DNA from: Thermoplasmata archaeon
GTDB lineage: Archaea; Thermoplasmatota; Thermoplasmata; Halarchaeoplasmatales; Halarchaeoplasmataceae
DNA: 64,000 bases
NCBI GenBank assembly: GCA_003554965.1
Contig: PWHR01000014.1
Coordinates: 1-64,000, forward strand
Direction: 5' to 3'
Part shown: positions 62,999-64,000 of the stretch, piece after piece
Layout of the letters: each line of letters starts with the position of its first letter
Position numbering within the stretch: position 1 is the stretch's first letter
Made by a program: the position numbers and the translations under genes
The notes under the pieces: model-generated
Databases searched by the model: none
What the model was told of the DNA's origin: nothing
The model's input: the letters and a program-made list of their open reading frames with translations, nothing else

Positions 62999-64000
62999 AT
63001 GAAATTCGAGTTGAAGTCGACGGTGAAGTTCAGCAGCGAGATTGAAGAAGCTAAAGGTCTCATCGAAGATCTTATGGAGAGAGCGAACCAAGACCTGCTC
63101 AAAAGAGGAGTCCCAAAAGATATCGAGCAGGGAGGAGCAGAGGTCATAGATTTTTCAGTAGATGGGGATGAGCTCTTTGTACATATCTTATCGGATAGAT
63201 ATGTTAGAGCCCACGATGCACTTTTGAGGTTGAAAAAAAGCCTCAATCAGGAATTAGGCCCTGAATATCACGTGGGCGTGAGAGAGATCGAAGTCGTTGA
63301 GTATTTGATAGAATTTATTTTAGATCGAGAAGCTAGAGAGGATTTCTCACTCCCTTATGTGGATGAAATCGAGATAAGGGAAAAGGACTGCAGGCTTTTT
63401 CTATCTGAGCTGAACGAAGAGCAGTTAAAAAAGAATTACGTTGACAGGATCATACAAAGGGTAAGAGAGAAAGTCGATGCCCAGTATTACGAGGGTAAAG
63501 ATGAGATGTGGAAACTCATCTGGGAATCTGACAGGAAAGAGATGGTCTGGGAGGAAGATCCTACAGAGAAGATGGATGAAAGAGGATGGATAAAGAGAGG
63601 ACCGACAAAGGGGAAATGGTTTTACAGGCCACGAGGGGCAAAGCTGCTCAAGACGTTTGAAAAAATAGCGATAGAGGAGGTCCTGAAACCTTTAGGTTTT
63701 CAAGAGGTCATCGAATCCATGATGGTACCCTTTGAAGTTTGGATCCAGACTGGACACATGGAGGGAATACCCAACGAAGCCTATTACATTTCAGAGCCAG
63801 TGACCAGGGATCCAGAAGAATGGGAGGATGTTGTAGACGAGATCAAGATCACCAGAGAGGTGCCCGAAGATAAACTAGAAAAGATGACTGAGACCCCGAA
63901 AGCGGGTGTTTGTTACGCTCAGTGTCCATTGATATATTGGTCTTTGAGGAACGAGACGATAGCCGATGAGAGCCTTCCTGTTTTGGTATACGAGAAGACG
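62999..64000 (+). CDS. serS: Seryl-tRNA synthetase, rare (methanogen) type, 5' part
   Basis: The first 334 residues, cut by the window end; the family is about 500 residues long. It charges tRNA-Ser with serine. The N-terminal tRNA-binding part (MKFELKSTVKFSSEIEEAK) is unlike the coiled coil of the common SerRS. The catalytic core begins at GPTKGKWFYRPRGAKLL, continues with a Q-TGHMEGIP segment and reaches VCYAQCPLIYWSLRNE, where C309 is the expected first ligand of the active-site zinc. This matches the type-2 enzyme known mainly from methanogens. A TATA box at 62961-62970 precedes the ATG. Confidence 0.9.
   Translation, partial: MKFELKSTVKFSSEIEEAKGLIEDLMERANQDLLKRGVPKDIEQGGAEVIDFSVDGDELFVHILSDRYVRAHDALLRLKKSLNQELGPEYHVGVREIEVVEYLIEFILDREAREDFSLPYVDEIEIREKDCRLFLSELNEEQLKKNYVDRIIQRVREKVDAQYYEGKDEMWKLIWESDRKEMVWEEDPTEKMDERGWIKRGPTKGKWFYRPRGAKLLKTFEKIAIEEVLKPLGFQEVIESMMVPFEVWIQTGHMEGIPNEAYYISEPVTRDPEEWEDVVDEIKITREVPEDKLEKMTETPKAGVCYAQCPLIYWSLRNETIADESLPVLVYEKT

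Overview
The window is a 64 kb stretch of an archaeal chromosome, most likely from an uncultured euryarchaeote; a Thermoplasmatota-like lineage fits best, but this is inference. The archaeal genes are a class I CCA-adding enzyme, an archaeal NMN adenylyltransferase, an LSm-like protein, a family B DNA polymerase paralogue, a Roadblock protein, glycine dehydrogenase split into two subunits, a tungsten-type aldehyde ferredoxin oxidoreductase and the rare 'methanogen-type' seryl-tRNA synthetase. Many genes have a TATA box 20-30 bases before the start and look leaderless, while others carry GGAGG-type ribosome sites. The DNA is AT-rich and the secreted proteins are extremely rich in Asp and Glu, which suggests a salty habitat. 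No rRNA, tRNA, CRISPR array, insertion sequence or prophage was seen.

Layout. 1-9.5 kb: a short repeat-bearing non-coding stretch, then two giant secreted acidic proteins. The first joins an N-acetylmuramoyl-L-alanine amidase to a GH18 glycosidase, so it is a predicted two-headed peptidoglycan hydrolase. The second is a chain of about eleven SdrD-B-like domains. 9.7-12.9 kb: two acetyltransferases (one fused to a thioredoxin-like domain), an LSm-like protein, an AhpD-like protein and a DUF457/YdjM-type membrane protein. 13.0-17.2 kb: a membrane-anchored subtilisin with GLUG repeats. 17.3-23 kb: an MFS transporter, a LarA-family protein, a sugar nucleotidyltransferase, and a divergent pair made of a bactofilin-like protein and an HTH regulator. 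23-31 kb: TldD/TldE, a cold-shock protein and a 1398-residue TPR protein. 31-41 kb: pyruvate kinase, GcvPA/GcvPB, CCA enzyme, ribulose-phosphate epimerase, a glycosyltransferase, the divergent PolB and a class V aminotransferase.

41.5-48.9 kb: two convergent operons (DUF4129-like, DUF4350, MoxR on the plus strand; DUF1616, DUF58 and a small membrane protein on the minus strand) that together form a MoxR/DUF58 cell-surface system. 49-51.3 kb: aldehyde ferredoxin oxidoreductase with two MoaD/ThiS-like proteins. 51.3-57 kb: RNase HI, an M32 carboxypeptidase, a methyltransferase, small proteins, an M29-type aminopeptidase and a second DUF457/YdjM paralogue. 57.1-60.7 kb: cyanophycinase and cyanophycin synthetase, a complete make-and-break pair for the nitrogen polymer cyanophycin. 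60.9-64 kb: a NadM-PncC fusion, a Roadblock protein, a CBS-zinc ribbon protein and the start of SerRS type 2, cut by the window end.

The most notable points are the archaeal cyanophycin locus, the secreted amidase-GH18 protein with the glycosidase nested inside another domain, a PolB whose exonuclease residues are gone and whose motif C has lost one aspartate, the NadM-PncC fusion, and a divergent regulator/bactofilin pair that shares a C-/N-terminal helical module and a near-perfect operator.
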